From: a virus | Strand: one strand, 5' to 3' | IMG/VR virus record: IMGVR_UViG_3300039191_000589 | Location: 46,098-110,097 of that record | Length of the DNA: 64,000 bases | Shown: piece after piece, positions 17,504 to 26,363 of the stretch | Layout: every line of letters starts with the position of its first letter | How positions within the stretch are numbered: position 1 is the stretch's first letter | The notes under the pieces: generated by a model | Database searches by the model: none | Seen by the model: only the letters and a program-made list of their open reading frames with translations | Told to the model about the DNA's origin: nothing | Program-made: the position numbers and the translations under genes

Positions 17504-18016
17504 ATGGCTGGAGGACACAAAGAGTTTGGACCAACTTATAATACTACTACGTGGGTCCGATTAGGAATTGAAGGAGATTTAAATGGTAATCATCCTGTAG
17601 ATGTTACTGAAGCTCAAAATGTAGATGGAGAATTAGCTGGAAAATTTGCTGCAATAGGTGCTAATGGAGTTAAGCTTGGAACAGATGGTGGAACTGATGT
17701 AGTTGGATTATATAGAGAAGATTTAGGAGATATGATGAGTGCTTCTGAGAAAGCTACTTTTTATTTCCGCGGTGGAGAATATTATGTTTCTGAGCATAGA
17801 TTAGGAACTGCTTTAGCAGATTTCTCTGAAGGTGATGAAATTACTAGTAATGCTAATGGAGAAATTATTCCAGTTGGACAATCTGCTGCTGCAACACCTA
17901 AAGTACTTGGTACTGTTGTTCACGCTGGCGAATATGATTCTGGTAATATGTATGAACATGTTGCACCAGGCAATTTAGAAGGCGGAAGTTATTTAGGCTT
18001 TATTATGCATGTTTAA
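17504..18016 (+). CDS. capsid decoration-type protein
   Basis: ATG with TGGAGGTG at 17489-17496. 170 residues, Gly/Ala-rich and beta-type, with far fewer Asn/Lys than its neighbours, as expected of a highly expressed virion protein. It contains DMMSASEKATFYFRGGEYY and ends YLGFIMHV. Small beta proteins directly upstream of the major capsid gene are usually decoration or stabilising proteins; the call rests on position and composition. A hairpin GTTGC...GCAAC at 17437-17461 lies in the leader. Confidence 0.6.
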   Translation: MAGGHKEFGPTYNTTTWVRLGIEGDLNGNHPVDVTEAQNVDGELAGKFAAIGANGVKLGTDGGTDVVGLYREDLGDMMSASEKATFYFRGGEYYVSEHRLGTALADFSEGDEITSNANGEIIPVGQSAAATPKVLGTVVHAGEYDSGNMYEHVAPGNLEGGSYLGFIMHV

Positions 18017-18065
18017 TCAAACAAAATTATATTAAAATAATGAAAATCTTTTGGAGGTGCAATAA

Positions 18066-19004
18066 ATGAATCTTGACAAAACTGCATTAACGAATAGTAA
18101 TGCATTTAGTAATATAGCTAATGGAGATGGTGGTGCTGCTCAAGGTGGCGGCGAAGGAATGTCGGATGAACAAAAAGAATATTTAATTGCAAAGGCGTTA
18201 GAAACTGAAGAAGGACGAAGTGCTTTAGCACAAGCAATGGCTAATCCAATTAGAACTTCTTTGGATTATCAAGGTGTAGGAAGAAAATTATTAGTGGTAG
18301 ATCCATTACCACAAGGTGCACTACCTGTTTATGATAAAGATGTAGATGCAAAAGCATTTACAATTAGTAAACGTGGTAAAGCTCCTGATCAAATTATTGA
18401 AGGAGACAGAATTCAAGTACCAACTTTTGAAGTTGTTTCTTATCCACAAGTTAGATTTAGTCAAGTTAAAGAAAGACGATTTAATGTTATTGATCGTGCT
18501 CAACAACGTGCTAAATCTGATATTATGGCTGTTGAAGATGAAAACATCTTTAATTTAATTGATTCTGCAGCTACTTCTGTTAATCCTAAAACAGTTTCAA
18601 CAGGTGGATTAACAAGAGACGCTTTAACTCAAGCATTTAAAGAAATTGAAAAGCATGATTTAGTAGTTACTAAGATTGTAATGAATGCTACTACATTTGC
18701 TGATATTAGAGCTTGGGGACGAGACGAATTTGATCCAGTTACTCAACATGAAGTATTACAAACTGGTTTATTCGGACATATCTGGACTGCTGATATTTTA
18801 ATTAGTAAGAAAGTTCCTCAAGATACAGTTTACGTATTAGCTGATCCTGAATTTGTTGGGGTAATGCCTATTCGTCAAGATATTCAAGTTATTCCTGCTG
18901 ATAAACCTGAAGAATTACGACTTGGTTGGGTTATTTATGAGGAAATTGGATTATCTGTTGTTAATGGTATGGCTGTTGCAAAGATTGAAATAACTAATAC
19001 TTAA
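18066..19004 (+). CDS. major capsid protein (HK97-fold type)
   Basis: ATG with TTGGAGGTGC ahead. 312 residues. After an N-terminal arm with a Gly/Ala-rich stretch, RTSLDYQGVGRKLLVVDPLP begins the fold. GDRIQVPTFEVVSYPQVRFS (about residues 118-138) is the E-loop/P-domain strand area, RAQQRAKSDIMAVEDENIFN (about 145-165) the long spine helix, and the end (RLGWVIYEEIGLSVVNGMAV) the last beta strands, a layout typical of phage capsid subunits. Codons are better balanced than in neighbours, consistent with high expression. Preceded by the decoration-type gene. Confidence 0.85.
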   Translation: MNLDKTALTNSNAFSNIANGDGGAAQGGGEGMSDEQKEYLIAKALETEEGRSALAQAMANPIRTSLDYQGVGRKLLVVDPLPQGALPVYDKDVDAKAFTISKRGKAPDQIIEGDRIQVPTFEVVSYPQVRFSQVKERRFNVIDRAQQRAKSDIMAVEDENIFNLIDSAATSVNPKTVSTGGLTRDALTQAFKEIEKHDLVVTKIVMNATTFADIRAWGRDEFDPVTQHEVLQTGLFGHIWTADILISKKVPQDTVYVLADPEFVGVMPIRQDIQVIPADKPEELRLGWVIYEEIGLSVVNGMAVAKIEITNT

Positions 19005-19074
19005 TAAATAATTATTATATTTTAAAATTATATTATATCGGATTAATATTTATATTATATATTATATTATATCT

Positions 19075-19102
19075 AAAGGATGGGGGTTATACCTCATCCT
19101 TT
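19075..19102 (+). terminator. hairpin between capsid gene and next gene
   Basis: Arms 19075-19085 and 19092-19102 pair (AAAGGATG.. with ..CATCCTTT) with a TTATAC-type loop. No T tract follows, so it may terminate weakly or protect the 3' end of the capsid mRNA. Confidence 0.55.
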
Positions 19103-19123
19103 AATTAGTATAGGGGGAGTATA

Positions 19124-19549
19124 ATGAAAAGGTTAATAAAAAAATCATTATTAGATGATGATATTGAACCAGATTTTAATTTTGATCCTGAAAATTTGGA
19201 TTTTAAAGAATACTTAATTAATTTAGATGGGATAATAGAGGATGAAAGAGATAGTGCTATTACTTATATTGATGGTGAGTTTTTTGAAGGGAATAGTCAT
19301 GGATATGGTATTAATCAATATTTTGATAATAATAAAAGTTTTTTAGAAAATTATCAGGAATTAGAAAATAACCATGAAATAGCATATTTAAATAAATTTA
19401 CTCATAATAATAAAATATACATTGTTATTGATTCAAATACATTTGATATGAATTTAAATAAATTACTTAAAGAAATAAAAAAAGAATATACTAATATAGA
19501 AGAAATATATCAAGCAAATTCTAGTAGAACAAACTTTAAAAAATTATAA
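19124..19549 (+). CDS. unknown protein, 141 aa, MKRLIKK-type N-terminus
   Basis: ATG with AGGGGGAG at 19112-19119. Begins MKRLIKKSLLDDD, the recurrent motif. The rest is acidic then alpha/beta (IYIVIDSNTFDMNLNKLLKE). Residues 60-80 contain GEFFEGNSHGYGINQYF. No family recognised; last gene before a terminator and possibly the last of the capsid transcript. Confidence 0.6.
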   Translation: MKRLIKKSLLDDDIEPDFNFDPENLDFKEYLINLDGIIEDERDSAITYIDGEFFEGNSHGYGINQYFDNNKSFLENYQELENNHEIAYLNKFTHNNKIYIVIDSNTFDMNLNKLLKEIKKEYTNIEEIYQANSSRTNFKKL

Positions 19550-19572
19550 TTAAATAAAAATAAAATAATAAA

Positions 19573-19602
19573 AAATGACCACTTACATAGGTGGTTATTT
19601 TT
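19573..19602 (+). terminator. rho-independent terminator
   Basis: Stem around CCAC-TTACATA-GTGG, extended with A/T pairs, ending in TTATTTTTTATTTTT; 24 bases after the preceding stop. Confidence 0.75.
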
Positions 19603-19751
19603 TATTTTTAATGGTATTATTAATTTTAATATGTTAATATTTAAGTTATATTTAATATTTGAAAAAGAAAATTAAATAAATAGAATATTTTTTTTTATTA
19701 TTCTATATGTAAAAGAGTTAAAAATTCTTAAAAAGGAGGGAATAAAATTAA

Positions 19752-20807
19752 ATGAGATTAGTATCCATTAATTCTTTAAAACCAGATATGGAACTGGCTG
19801 AGCCTATCAAGAGTAATGGTAGGAGGTTATTAAGTGCTGGATGTAGTAATTTAAATAGATATAAAGATAGACTGGAAAATTTAGGAATACATTATGTTTA
19901 TATTGATGATGAAATATCAAAAGATATTGAAGTTAATAGTGTTATAAATAATAAAACTAAAGATGAAAGTAAAAAAATGATAAAAGAAACTTTTAAAAAT
20001 GTTTCTATTGGTAAAAAAATGGATAGCCAAGCTGTAAAAGATGGAGTTACAAATATGGTAAAAGATATATTCAATAATGATGAGGTTTTAGCTAATCTAA
20101 TTGATCTTAAAAATGATAATGATTATACTTTTGGACATTCAATTAATGTAGGAGCTATTTCATTAGTAATTGGAAAGGCATTAGGATATAATCGTAAAAA
20201 ACTAATTAAATTAGGTACAGGTGCTTGTTTACATGATATAGGGAAAACCAAAATTCCTGATGAGATATTAAATAAACCAGGTAAATTAACTGATAAAGAA
20301 TATGAAATAATGAAACAACATCCTAAATTAGGATATGATATTTTAAAAAAATATCCTAATACTACAGCAACTTCTTTAGCTGCTGTAGTAGGACATCATG
20401 AAAAAGTAAATGGAAAGGGCTATCCACAAAATAAAGAGGGGAATGACATATATGTATATGGAAGAATAGTGGCGATTGCCGACGTTTTTGACGCATTAAC
20501 TAGTGACAGATGTTATCGTGATCGATGGCCAGTTCATAAAGCATTAGATTTAATTATTTCCGAAGCAGGTGAACACTTTGATTCTAAATTGGTAGAAACT
20601 TTTATTAGGAATGTTGCAGCTTATCCTAATGGAACAATAGTACAATTAAGTAATGGCTATAAAGCAATAGTAAAGAAACAAAATAAAAATTTCCCACAAC
20701 GGCCTATAGTTAAAATATTAGAAGATAACAATGGCAATAAAAAATCTAAAGAGATTAATTTAATGAATGCTTTAGATATAACAATCGTAGATACAAAAAA
20801 TGTATAA
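19752..20807 (+). CDS. HD-GYP domain phosphodiesterase (cyclic di-GMP type)
   Basis: ATG with AAAGGAGGG ahead. 351 residues. The N-terminal part (about 1-60) resembles the short domain often preceding HD-GYP (SLKPDMELAEPI...RRLLSAGC). The HD-GYP domain spans about 120-300: GHSINVGAIS, catalytic LHDIGKTKIPDEIL (HD at 161-162), GHHEKVNGKGYP (HH at 215-216, GYP at 223-225) and VAIADVFDALTSDR. All metal ligands expected of the family are visible. HD-GYP enzymes hydrolyse the second messenger c-di-GMP or related cyclic dinucleotides, in the cytoplasm. Such a complete domain is unusual in a phage. A C-terminal 50 residues form a small beta domain. Confidence 0.9.
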   Translation: MRLVSINSLKPDMELAEPIKSNGRRLLSAGCSNLNRYKDRLENLGIHYVYIDDEISKDIEVNSVINNKTKDESKKMIKETFKNVSIGKKMDSQAVKDGVTNMVKDIFNNDEVLANLIDLKNDNDYTFGHSINVGAISLVIGKALGYNRKKLIKLGTGACLHDIGKTKIPDEILNKPGKLTDKEYEIMKQHPKLGYDILKKYPNTTATSLAAVVGHHEKVNGKGYPQNKEGNDIYVYGRIVAIADVFDALTSDRCYRDRWPVHKALDLIISEAGEHFDSKLVETFIRNVAAYPNGTIVQLSNGYKAIVKKQNKNFPQRPIVKILEDNNGNKKSKEINLMNALDITIVDTKNV

Positions 20808-20883
20808 AAAAAATTAAAAAAATGACATTTTTTTAATATTATCTATATATAAAGTAGTAACAATAAGAAGGGAGGAGAATGAT

Positions 20884-21285
20884 GTGGTTGATAATGAAAA
20901 AATAATATCAGAACTTAATAAGATTATAAGGCCTTTAAGTAGAAATGTTTCTAGTAAAGAAAAAAGTAATATTAAAACTATTATTCAATTATGTTTAAGA
21001 TATAATTTTAAATACCAATTTGTTTCAAATTATGCTTTTATTTATTCAATTATTGATCAATGGTATTTTGATTATACTAACAATCAAGTAGTTAAATTAT
21101 TTCATAAAAATAAATTTCACTCTATTAATCAATATCATTTTCAAAAAAAATTTTCTAATATAAAACAAACTATTAAATATATTAAACAACATGATGATTT
21201 TTATTATACCCCTAATCAACACAATAAACACGATAAAATTTATAAAAAAATTACTCAAGCAAATAAAAAAATTAAAAAGAAGTAA
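20884..21285 (+). CDS. unknown basic protein, 133 aa
   Basis: GTG at 20884 (the ATG at 20882 is out of frame), with AAGGGAGGAG at 20868-20877. Helical and aromatic, rich in Asn, Lys, His and Tyr; ends in a strongly basic stretch (KITQANKKIKKK), suggesting nucleic-acid contact. No motif recognised. Confidence 0.55.
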   Translation: MVDNEKIISELNKIIRPLSRNVSSKEKSNIKTIIQLCLRYNFKYQFVSNYAFIYSIIDQWYFDYTNNQVVKLFHKNKFHSINQYHFQKKFSNIKQTIKYIKQHDDFYYTPNQHNKHDKIYKKITQANKKIKKK

Positions 21286-21289
21286 TTTT

Positions 21290-21332
21290 TTTGTTAAAAA
21301 CAATTTTTTATTTTTTTTATATAATTATAAGT
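21290..21332 (+). promoter_or_regulatory. candidate phage promoter motif (copy A)
   Basis: GTTAAAAA at 21293 followed after 23 bases by TTTATATAAT. The same arrangement occurs at 22238, 24278, 29726 and 31075, always in a short gap before a gene. AT-rich sequence makes chance matches easy. Confidence 0.35.
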
Positions 21333-21366
21333 AAACAATCAACAATAAAATGAAAGGATTGATAAT

Positions 21367-22200
21367 ATGAGTCAACTAAAACAACAAGCTGAACAACGTT
21401 ATAAGATGGATGCTAATTGCCCTTATCATGAAGCAAAATGTAATATGGAGGATTGTGAATGTGCAAAATATAAAGCATATAAAAAAATAAATGAACCTGG
21501 AGTAATTGAAGAAACTTTAAAAGAGATTGGATTTAATGTAAAAGATGAAAATTGGAATTCATGGGATTTATTAATGGGAATGCAAAAGAATTTTGCAAGT
21601 AAATTTCATAAAGTTGATAATTTTTCTGTTGATGAAATAGACCATTGGGTTGATAAATACTTAGTCTGCATTGAGGACGAAATTAGAGAAGTTAGAGAAC
21701 ATATTGATATTGTTCATAATAAGAAAAAAGAAAATTTAAAAGAACTACAAAAAGAAATTATTGATATTCTTCATTTTTTAATGGATTTATATATAGTAGG
21801 TGAAGCAACTTCAAGTGATATTAAAAGAGCATACTTAGATTTATATGCGTCTGAAGTTAAAGATATTGATGATCTAATTAAATTTGCTTGGAATAATCAA
21901 GAATTTGAATTAAAACATAAATTACATTATGATTATAAGGATAATTTTGATTTAGCTATGTTAGATTTAAGTAGTACATTATTAGATTATAATGGATTAG
22001 TACGACAACATATTTCTTGGAAACATTGGAAACAACCATCTGATGAAATTGATAAAAAATCATTATATAAAGCTTTTGCTAAAACTTTCAAATCATTAAT
22101 TGATTTATTTTTATTGGTTTTAGATAGCCCTGATGAAATTAAAGATATTTATGTTACTAAAAATATTGAAAATATTTGGCGGCAAAAATTCGATTATTAA
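21367..22200 (+). CDS. dimeric all-alpha dUTPase / MazG-like NTP pyrophosphatase
   Basis: ATG with GAAAGGATTG at 21351-21360. 277 residues. The core has LLMGMQKNFASKFHKVD, then WVDKYLVCIEDEIREVREH (EDExxE type metal site) and LQKEIIDILHFLMDLYI (ExxD type), the hallmark of dimeric dUTPases, which hydrolyse dUTP to dUMP to keep uracil out of DNA. An N-terminal Cys cluster (CPYHEAKCNMEDCEC) is an addition not usual in the family. Fits with the thymidine kinase at 33753 in a dTTP supply role. Confidence 0.75.
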   Translation: MSQLKQQAEQRYKMDANCPYHEAKCNMEDCECAKYKAYKKINEPGVIEETLKEIGFNVKDENWNSWDLLMGMQKNFASKFHKVDNFSVDEIDHWVDKYLVCIEDEIREVREHIDIVHNKKKENLKELQKEIIDILHFLMDLYIVGEATSSDIKRAYLDLYASEVKDIDDLIKFAWNNQEFELKHKLHYDYKDNFDLAMLDLSSTLLDYNGLVRQHISWKHWKQPSDEIDKKSLYKAFAKTFKSLIDLFLLVLDSPDEIKDIYVTKNIENIWRQKFDY

Positions 22201-22205
22201 ATATG

Positions 22206-22237
22206 TAAGGGGGCCATTAAGGCTCCTTATTTTTTTT
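22206..22237 (+). terminator. rho-independent terminator
   Basis: AAGGGGGCC pairs with GGCTCCTT around an ATTAA loop, followed by ATTTTTTTT; 5 bases after the dUTPase stop. Confidence 0.8.
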
Positions 22238-22278
22238 GTTAAAAAATAATAATATTTTTATTTATATTTAAATATAAA
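22235..22278 (+). promoter_or_regulatory. candidate phage promoter motif (copy B)
   Basis: GTTAAAAAA at 22238 and TTTATATTTAAATATA from 22261, 23 bases apart, 24 bases before the helicase start and right after a terminator. Confidence 0.35.
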
Positions 22279-22301
22279 CCTATTTAATAAAGGAGGATAA
22301 A

Positions 22302-23945
22302 ATGTTAAAATTAAATAAATTTCCTTATCCTGAAATGAGGGATATACAAAAAACTACATTGAAAAAATTAAAAGATAATTGGGATGATTATCGTTATTTT
22401 GTTTTAGAATTACCAACAGGAGCAGGTAAATCAGCTATTGGTAAAACAATCTGTGGATCATATAATAATGGTTTTCTTATTACTGCAACTAAACAATTAC
22501 AAGATCAATATATTAATGATTTTGGCCATTTAGGAGATATTAAATCAATTAAAGGAAAAGCAAATTATGTTTGTAATTATAATCCCGATTTAAATTGTGA
22601 AATTGGACCATGTGAGGTGGATGATTCTCTTAAAAAAGAGTGTAAGAAATATAATCGTTGTGAATATTATAAAGCTAGAGATGCTGCTTTACAGGCTAAT
22701 GCCGCTTTAACTTCTTATCAATATTTTCTACGGGCTACTGAGTGTGCTGGATTTTGGAAGCCAAGAAATGTAGTTGTATTTGATGAATGTCATTTATTAG
22801 AGCAACAAATAGTGCAATGGGCTGAAATTGAAATTAAACCAAGAGAATTAGATGAAAAATTTAGCATTTTTGATGGAATGAATTTCTCTAAAATGACCTC
22901 ATTAAGTATACCACCTGAAGAAGCTGGTTATCAAGAAAATAAACGTTGGATTAAAGACATATATACATTAATTAAAAAAAGAAGAAAAGAAATTGAACGA
23001 GAAATTAAAGCTACAATGAGTAATTCTGAATTAAATCAAATGAATCAAGATGAAATTGATGAAGTATTATTATATCATGAAGATTATTATGAAATTGATA
23101 AACTTTATAAACGATTAGATGTATTTTTTAATACTCGTGATTGTGATTGGATAATTGAACCTGAAGATGATGGATTAGTTATTACTCCAATTAAAGTTAA
23201 TGAATTATTTCAAAAATTTGTAGATAAACAAGCAATTGATAAAATTATTTTTATGTCAGCAACAGTTATTGATCTTCCGGGGTTTTGCAAGGAATTAGGA
23301 TTATCTAAAGAACAAACTGGATTAATACAAATGGATCCTATTTTCCCACCTAAAAAATCACCTATTGTATATTACCCAACAGGAAAAATGAATTATAAAC
23401 AATTAAACAAAACTATTCCAAAAATAAATAATAATGTAGAAAAGATATTAAAATATCATAAAGATCAAAAAGGCATTATCCATACAGGCAATTATAGGAT
23501 TGCTAGAGCCATTTGTAATGATGTTAATAGTAATAGGTTAATAATGAAACAAGATGATGAGAGCAATGAACAGTTGCTTTCTAGACACATTAATTCTAAT
23601 GATCCAACAGTGTTAGTATCACCATCATTATATACTGGTGCCGATCTAAAAGAAGAACTTAGTAGATTTCAAATAGCTGTTAAATTACCTTGGAGTTCTT
23701 TAAAAGATAAAAGAGTTAAGGCAAAATTAGATAATAATAATAATAGTTGGTATGCTGCTCAAATGTTTAGATCTTTTATACAATCTTGTGGACGTAGTAC
23801 TAGATCTCATAATGATTGGTCAACAACTTATGTTTTAGATAGTAGTTTTAAATATTGGATTAACAGATATAAAAAATGGTTTTCTCAAAAATTTTTAGAG
23901 AGAATAGTATGGAATAAGGATAATTTTTTAAATAAAAAGGAGTGA
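22302..23945 (+). CDS. DinG/Rad3-like (XPD-type) superfamily 2 DNA helicase
   Basis: ATG with AAAGGAGG ahead. 547 residues. Motif I LPTGAGKSAIGKT (about 38-50), four-cysteine region between residues about 88 and 125 (CNYNPDLNCEIGPC, then C..C), as in iron-sulphur helicases of the XPD/DinG group, motif II DECH (about 161-164), motif III FMSATVIDLPG, and C-terminal motifs IIHTGN, VLVSPSLYTGADL and SFIQSCGRSTRS. Such enzymes unwind DNA or DNA-RNA hybrids 5' to 3'. Its stop overlaps the next small reading frame. Probably part of replication or recombination. Confidence 0.85.
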   Translation: MLKLNKFPYPEMRDIQKTTLKKLKDNWDDYRYFVLELPTGAGKSAIGKTICGSYNNGFLITATKQLQDQYINDFGHLGDIKSIKGKANYVCNYNPDLNCEIGPCEVDDSLKKECKKYNRCEYYKARDAALQANAALTSYQYFLRATECAGFWKPRNVVVFDECHLLEQQIVQWAEIEIKPRELDEKFSIFDGMNFSKMTSLSIPPEEAGYQENKRWIKDIYTLIKKRRKEIEREIKATMSNSELNQMNQDEIDEVLLYHEDYYEIDKLYKRLDVFFNTRDCDWIIEPEDDGLVITPIKVNELFQKFVDKQAIDKIIFMSATVIDLPGFCKELGLSKEQTGLIQMDPIFPPKKSPIVYYPTGKMNYKQLNKTIPKINNNVEKILKYHKDQKGIIHTGNYRIARAICNDVNSNRLIMKQDDESNEQLLSRHINSNDPTVLVSPSLYTGADLKEELSRFQIAVKLPWSSLKDKRVKAKLDNNNNSWYAAQMFRSFIQSCGRSTRSHNDWSTTYVLDSSFKYWINRYKKWFSQKFLERIVWNKDNFLNKKE

Positions 23946-23950
23946 TTATA

Positions 23951-24193
23951 ATTCATTGTAAAACCTTAAGAGAATTAAAAGAATGGAAAAGGGATATTAA
24001 GGATAAAATTGAAGAGTTTGATTTTGATAATTATAATACTAGAGTAAAATTACAAAGTCAATTATTATCTATTAAAAATGCTATAAGTAAAATTGAAATA
24101 AAAAAAGAAAGTAAAAAAGCTAAAATACAAACTTTACAAAGATTAATCTTGGGTTTAATAATACTTGGTTATTTATGGTATGCTTTAGAATAA
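23951..24193 (+). CDS. small coiled-coil protein with C-terminal membrane segment
   Basis: The frame is open from 23942, but the GTG there lies inside the ribosome site AAGGAGTG (23937-23944). Correct spacing puts initiation at ATA 23948 or ATT 23951, both non-standard start codons. The product of about 80 residues is a charged coiled coil (LRELKEWKRDIKDKIEEF) followed by a hydrophobic segment LILGLIILGYLWYAL that ends the protein, so a C-tail-anchored membrane protein. Overlaps the helicase gene by a few bases if started early. Confidence 0.55.
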   Translation: MHCKTLRELKEWKRDIKDKIEEFDFDNYNTRVKLQSQLLSIKNAISKIEIKKESKKAKIQTLQRLILGLIILGYLWYALE

Positions 24194-24195
24194 AA

Positions 24196-24249
24196 TAGAG
24201 CTTGCTCTAGAGGTTAAATCGACAGCTTGTCTGGAGATTTAACCTCTAG
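24196..24249. repeat. nested inverted repeats (large cruciform-forming site)
   Basis: Perfect 14-base arms at 24207-24220 and 24236-24249 (CTAGAGGTTAAATC and its complement) enclose GACAGCTTGTC, itself a small hairpin. A further hairpin TAGAG-CTTG-CTCTA at 24196-24209 overlaps the left arm, so two alternative folds compete. No good T tract follows. It could be a terminator, an attenuator or a protein-binding/replication site. Confidence 0.7.
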
Positions 24250-24274
24250 TTTAATCCTTAAATTAATTAAATTT

Positions 24275-24320
24275 TTTGTTAAAAAAATCATTTCTTTTAT
24301 ATATTTATTATAGTATATTT
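24275..24320 (+). promoter_or_regulatory. candidate phage promoter motif (copy C)
   Basis: GTTAAAAAAA at 24278 with TTTATATATTTATTATA from 24296; upstream of a separate consensus promoter at 24372. Confidence 0.3.
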
Positions 24321-24371
24321 ATGGCTGCACTTTTTGAATCATAAGAAAATAAAATTATTTTAAAAATATTA

Positions 24372-24400
24372 TTTACAACATACTAAATTTATGATATAAT
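24372..24400 (+). promoter_or_regulatory. sigma-70 type promoter for UvrD-like helicase
   Basis: TTTACA at 24372-24377, a 17-base spacer and TATAAT at 24395-24400: near-perfect host vegetative consensus. It is 41 bases before the helicase start. Confidence 0.8.
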
Positions 24401-24440
24401 ATAAATACAAGGTAAGATAATAAAAGAGGGGGTAGGTAAT

Positions 24441-26363
24441 ATGTCAAAATTAAATTTACAAAAGAATTTAAATAAAGAACAATATAAAGCTGTTACAAAT
24501 ATTAATGGGGTTGTTCAGGTAAATTCTGTTGCTGGGTCAGGGAAAACAAGAGTTTTAACTTATAGAATTGCTCATATGATTAAACAAGGAATTAATCCCT
24601 CTAATATTTTAGTTACTACTTTTACAAAAAAATCTGCAAAAGAAATGAAAGAAAGATTATCAAAATTACTTCCTAAAAAATATGTTAGTTCATTAATTAT
24701 GGGGACTTTTCATTCTATTGGTTATAAAATATTAAAACATGAATATAAAAAATTAGATCACCCTTTAAAAGGATTTGATTTATTATATGGTAGTCCTCAA
24801 ACTTGGTTAATTAAAGATATTTTAAAAGATTTTGATATTGAAACAACTAAAACTTATAATGCTTCATATTTTAAAGGTAAAATAAAAAAATTAAAACAAA
24901 AATTAAAATCACCTGAAAGTCAACTGGCTCATTTATTAGGTGGTGATTTAAGTGATCAAGAAAAAGAATTATTAGAAGTTTATGATGAATATGAAAAAAG
25001 AAAAACTAAAAAAGGTAAAATTGATTTTTCAGATATGCTATATAAATTATATAATTTAATGTTAGAATATCCTGAAATTAAAAAATCTTATCAAGAAAGA
25101 TTTAAATATATATTAGTTGATGAAGCTCAAGATAATAATTATTCTCAATATGAATTAATTAAATTATTAGGAAAGCCAGAAAATAACATTTTTATTGTTG
25201 GAGATGATGATCAAAGTATATATGGTTTTCGTGGAGCAAGACCTGATAAATTTATTGATTTTGAAAATAATTTTGATGATAATATAACAATGATTAATTT
25301 AGAAACTAATTATCGTTCAGTTCTTTATGTTATTAATAGTGCAAATAAATTAATTAAAAATAATAATCATCGTATTAGAAAAGAAGCAAAATCTTCTAAA
25401 AAAGGATCTAAAAAACAAAGACCATATTATATTAAAGCTGATGATGAAGATCATGAAGCTGAAATTGTTGCCGATTCTATTCAAGAATTACAAAATCATG
25501 GTGAATCATTAGAAGATACAGCTATTTTATTTAGAACTAATGCCCAAGCTAGAGCTTTAGAAGATGCTTTAATATCTAAAGGAATTCCTTATGTAGTATT
25601 TAATTCTATTTCATTTTATGAAAGATCAGAAATTAAAGATTTAATTGCTTATTTAAGATTAGCTTATAATACTGATAATGATAATGCATTAGAAAGAGTT
25701 ATTAATAAACCTTCTCGATATTTAGGGAAAAAATTTATGCAGAAATTAACTAAAGAATCTATGAAAAGAAATATAAGTTTATATGAGGCATTAGAATATA
25801 TTGAAGTTAAAAATTATCAAAGAAGAGGGGCAAATAAGTTTAGAGATTGCATTGAAGAAATTCAAGTATGTATGAAAAAAAGTAATAATGTTGGTCAACT
25901 TTTTAAAGATATTAGAGAAATTATTGAGTATGATGAATATATTAATAAGAAAAATGGTGGTGAAGAAGATAATGATAAATTAGAAAACCTTAAATCTTTA
26001 ACATGTGCTGGTGAACGTTTTAATAAAGTTAGAGATTTTTTAAAACATGTAAGTGTAATTTTACAAGCAAAGCATAATGATGTCGATGCAGTAAAGTTAA
26101 TGACAGTTCATAAATCAAAAGGATTAGAATTTAATAATGTTTTTTTAGTGGGAATGTCTGATGGAGTATTACCTCATAACCATGCCATAGAGGGTACAGA
26201 GGAAGATATTGAAGAGGAACGTAGATTAACCTATGTAGCAATAACAAGGGCCAAGAAGTTCATTCTAGCAACCTCTCCACGTGAATATCAAGGTAATAGA
26301 TCTACTACATCACAATTTATATATGATGCTGATTTTAAAAGATTTGATTTAGATAAAGAATGA
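24441..26363 (+). CDS. UvrD/PcrA/Rep-type superfamily 1 DNA helicase
   Basis: ATG with AGAGGGGG at 24424-24431. 640 residues with all SF1A motifs: I AGSGKTRVLTYRIA (about 31-44), Ia TTFTKKSAKEMKERL, II LVDEAQDNN (about 226), III GDDDQSIYGFRGARP, IV ETNYRS, V MTVHKSKGLEFNNVFLVGM, VI EERRLTYVAITRAKK. It is a 3'-5' helicase for replication, repair or rolling-circle-type unwinding. Slightly shorter than chromosomal PcrA (about 720), missing most of the C-terminal polymerase-binding tail. It has its own consensus promoter. Confidence 0.93.
   Translation: MSKLNLQKNLNKEQYKAVTNINGVVQVNSVAGSGKTRVLTYRIAHMIKQGINPSNILVTTFTKKSAKEMKERLSKLLPKKYVSSLIMGTFHSIGYKILKHEYKKLDHPLKGFDLLYGSPQTWLIKDILKDFDIETTKTYNASYFKGKIKKLKQKLKSPESQLAHLLGGDLSDQEKELLEVYDEYEKRKTKKGKIDFSDMLYKLYNLMLEYPEIKKSYQERFKYILVDEAQDNNYSQYELIKLLGKPENNIFIVGDDDQSIYGFRGARPDKFIDFENNFDDNITMINLETNYRSVLYVINSANKLIKNNNHRIRKEAKSSKKGSKKQRPYYIKADDEDHEAEIVADSIQELQNHGESLEDTAILFRTNAQARALEDALISKGIPYVVFNSISFYERSEIKDLIAYLRLAYNTDNDNALERVINKPSRYLGKKFMQKLTKESMKRNISLYEALEYIEVKNYQRRGANKFRDCIEEIQVCMKKSNNVGQLFKDIREIIEYDEYINKKNGGEEDNDKLENLKSLTCAGERFNKVRDFLKHVSVILQAKHNDVDAVKLMTVHKSKGLEFNNVFLVGMSDGVLPHNHAIEGTEEDIEEERRLTYVAITRAKKFILATSPREYQGNRSTTSQFIYDADFKRFDLDKE

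Noticed and set aside
18066-19004. Encapsulin instead of phage capsid
   Set aside because: Prohead protease, portal and scaffold-like genes are directly upstream, which encapsulin loci lack.
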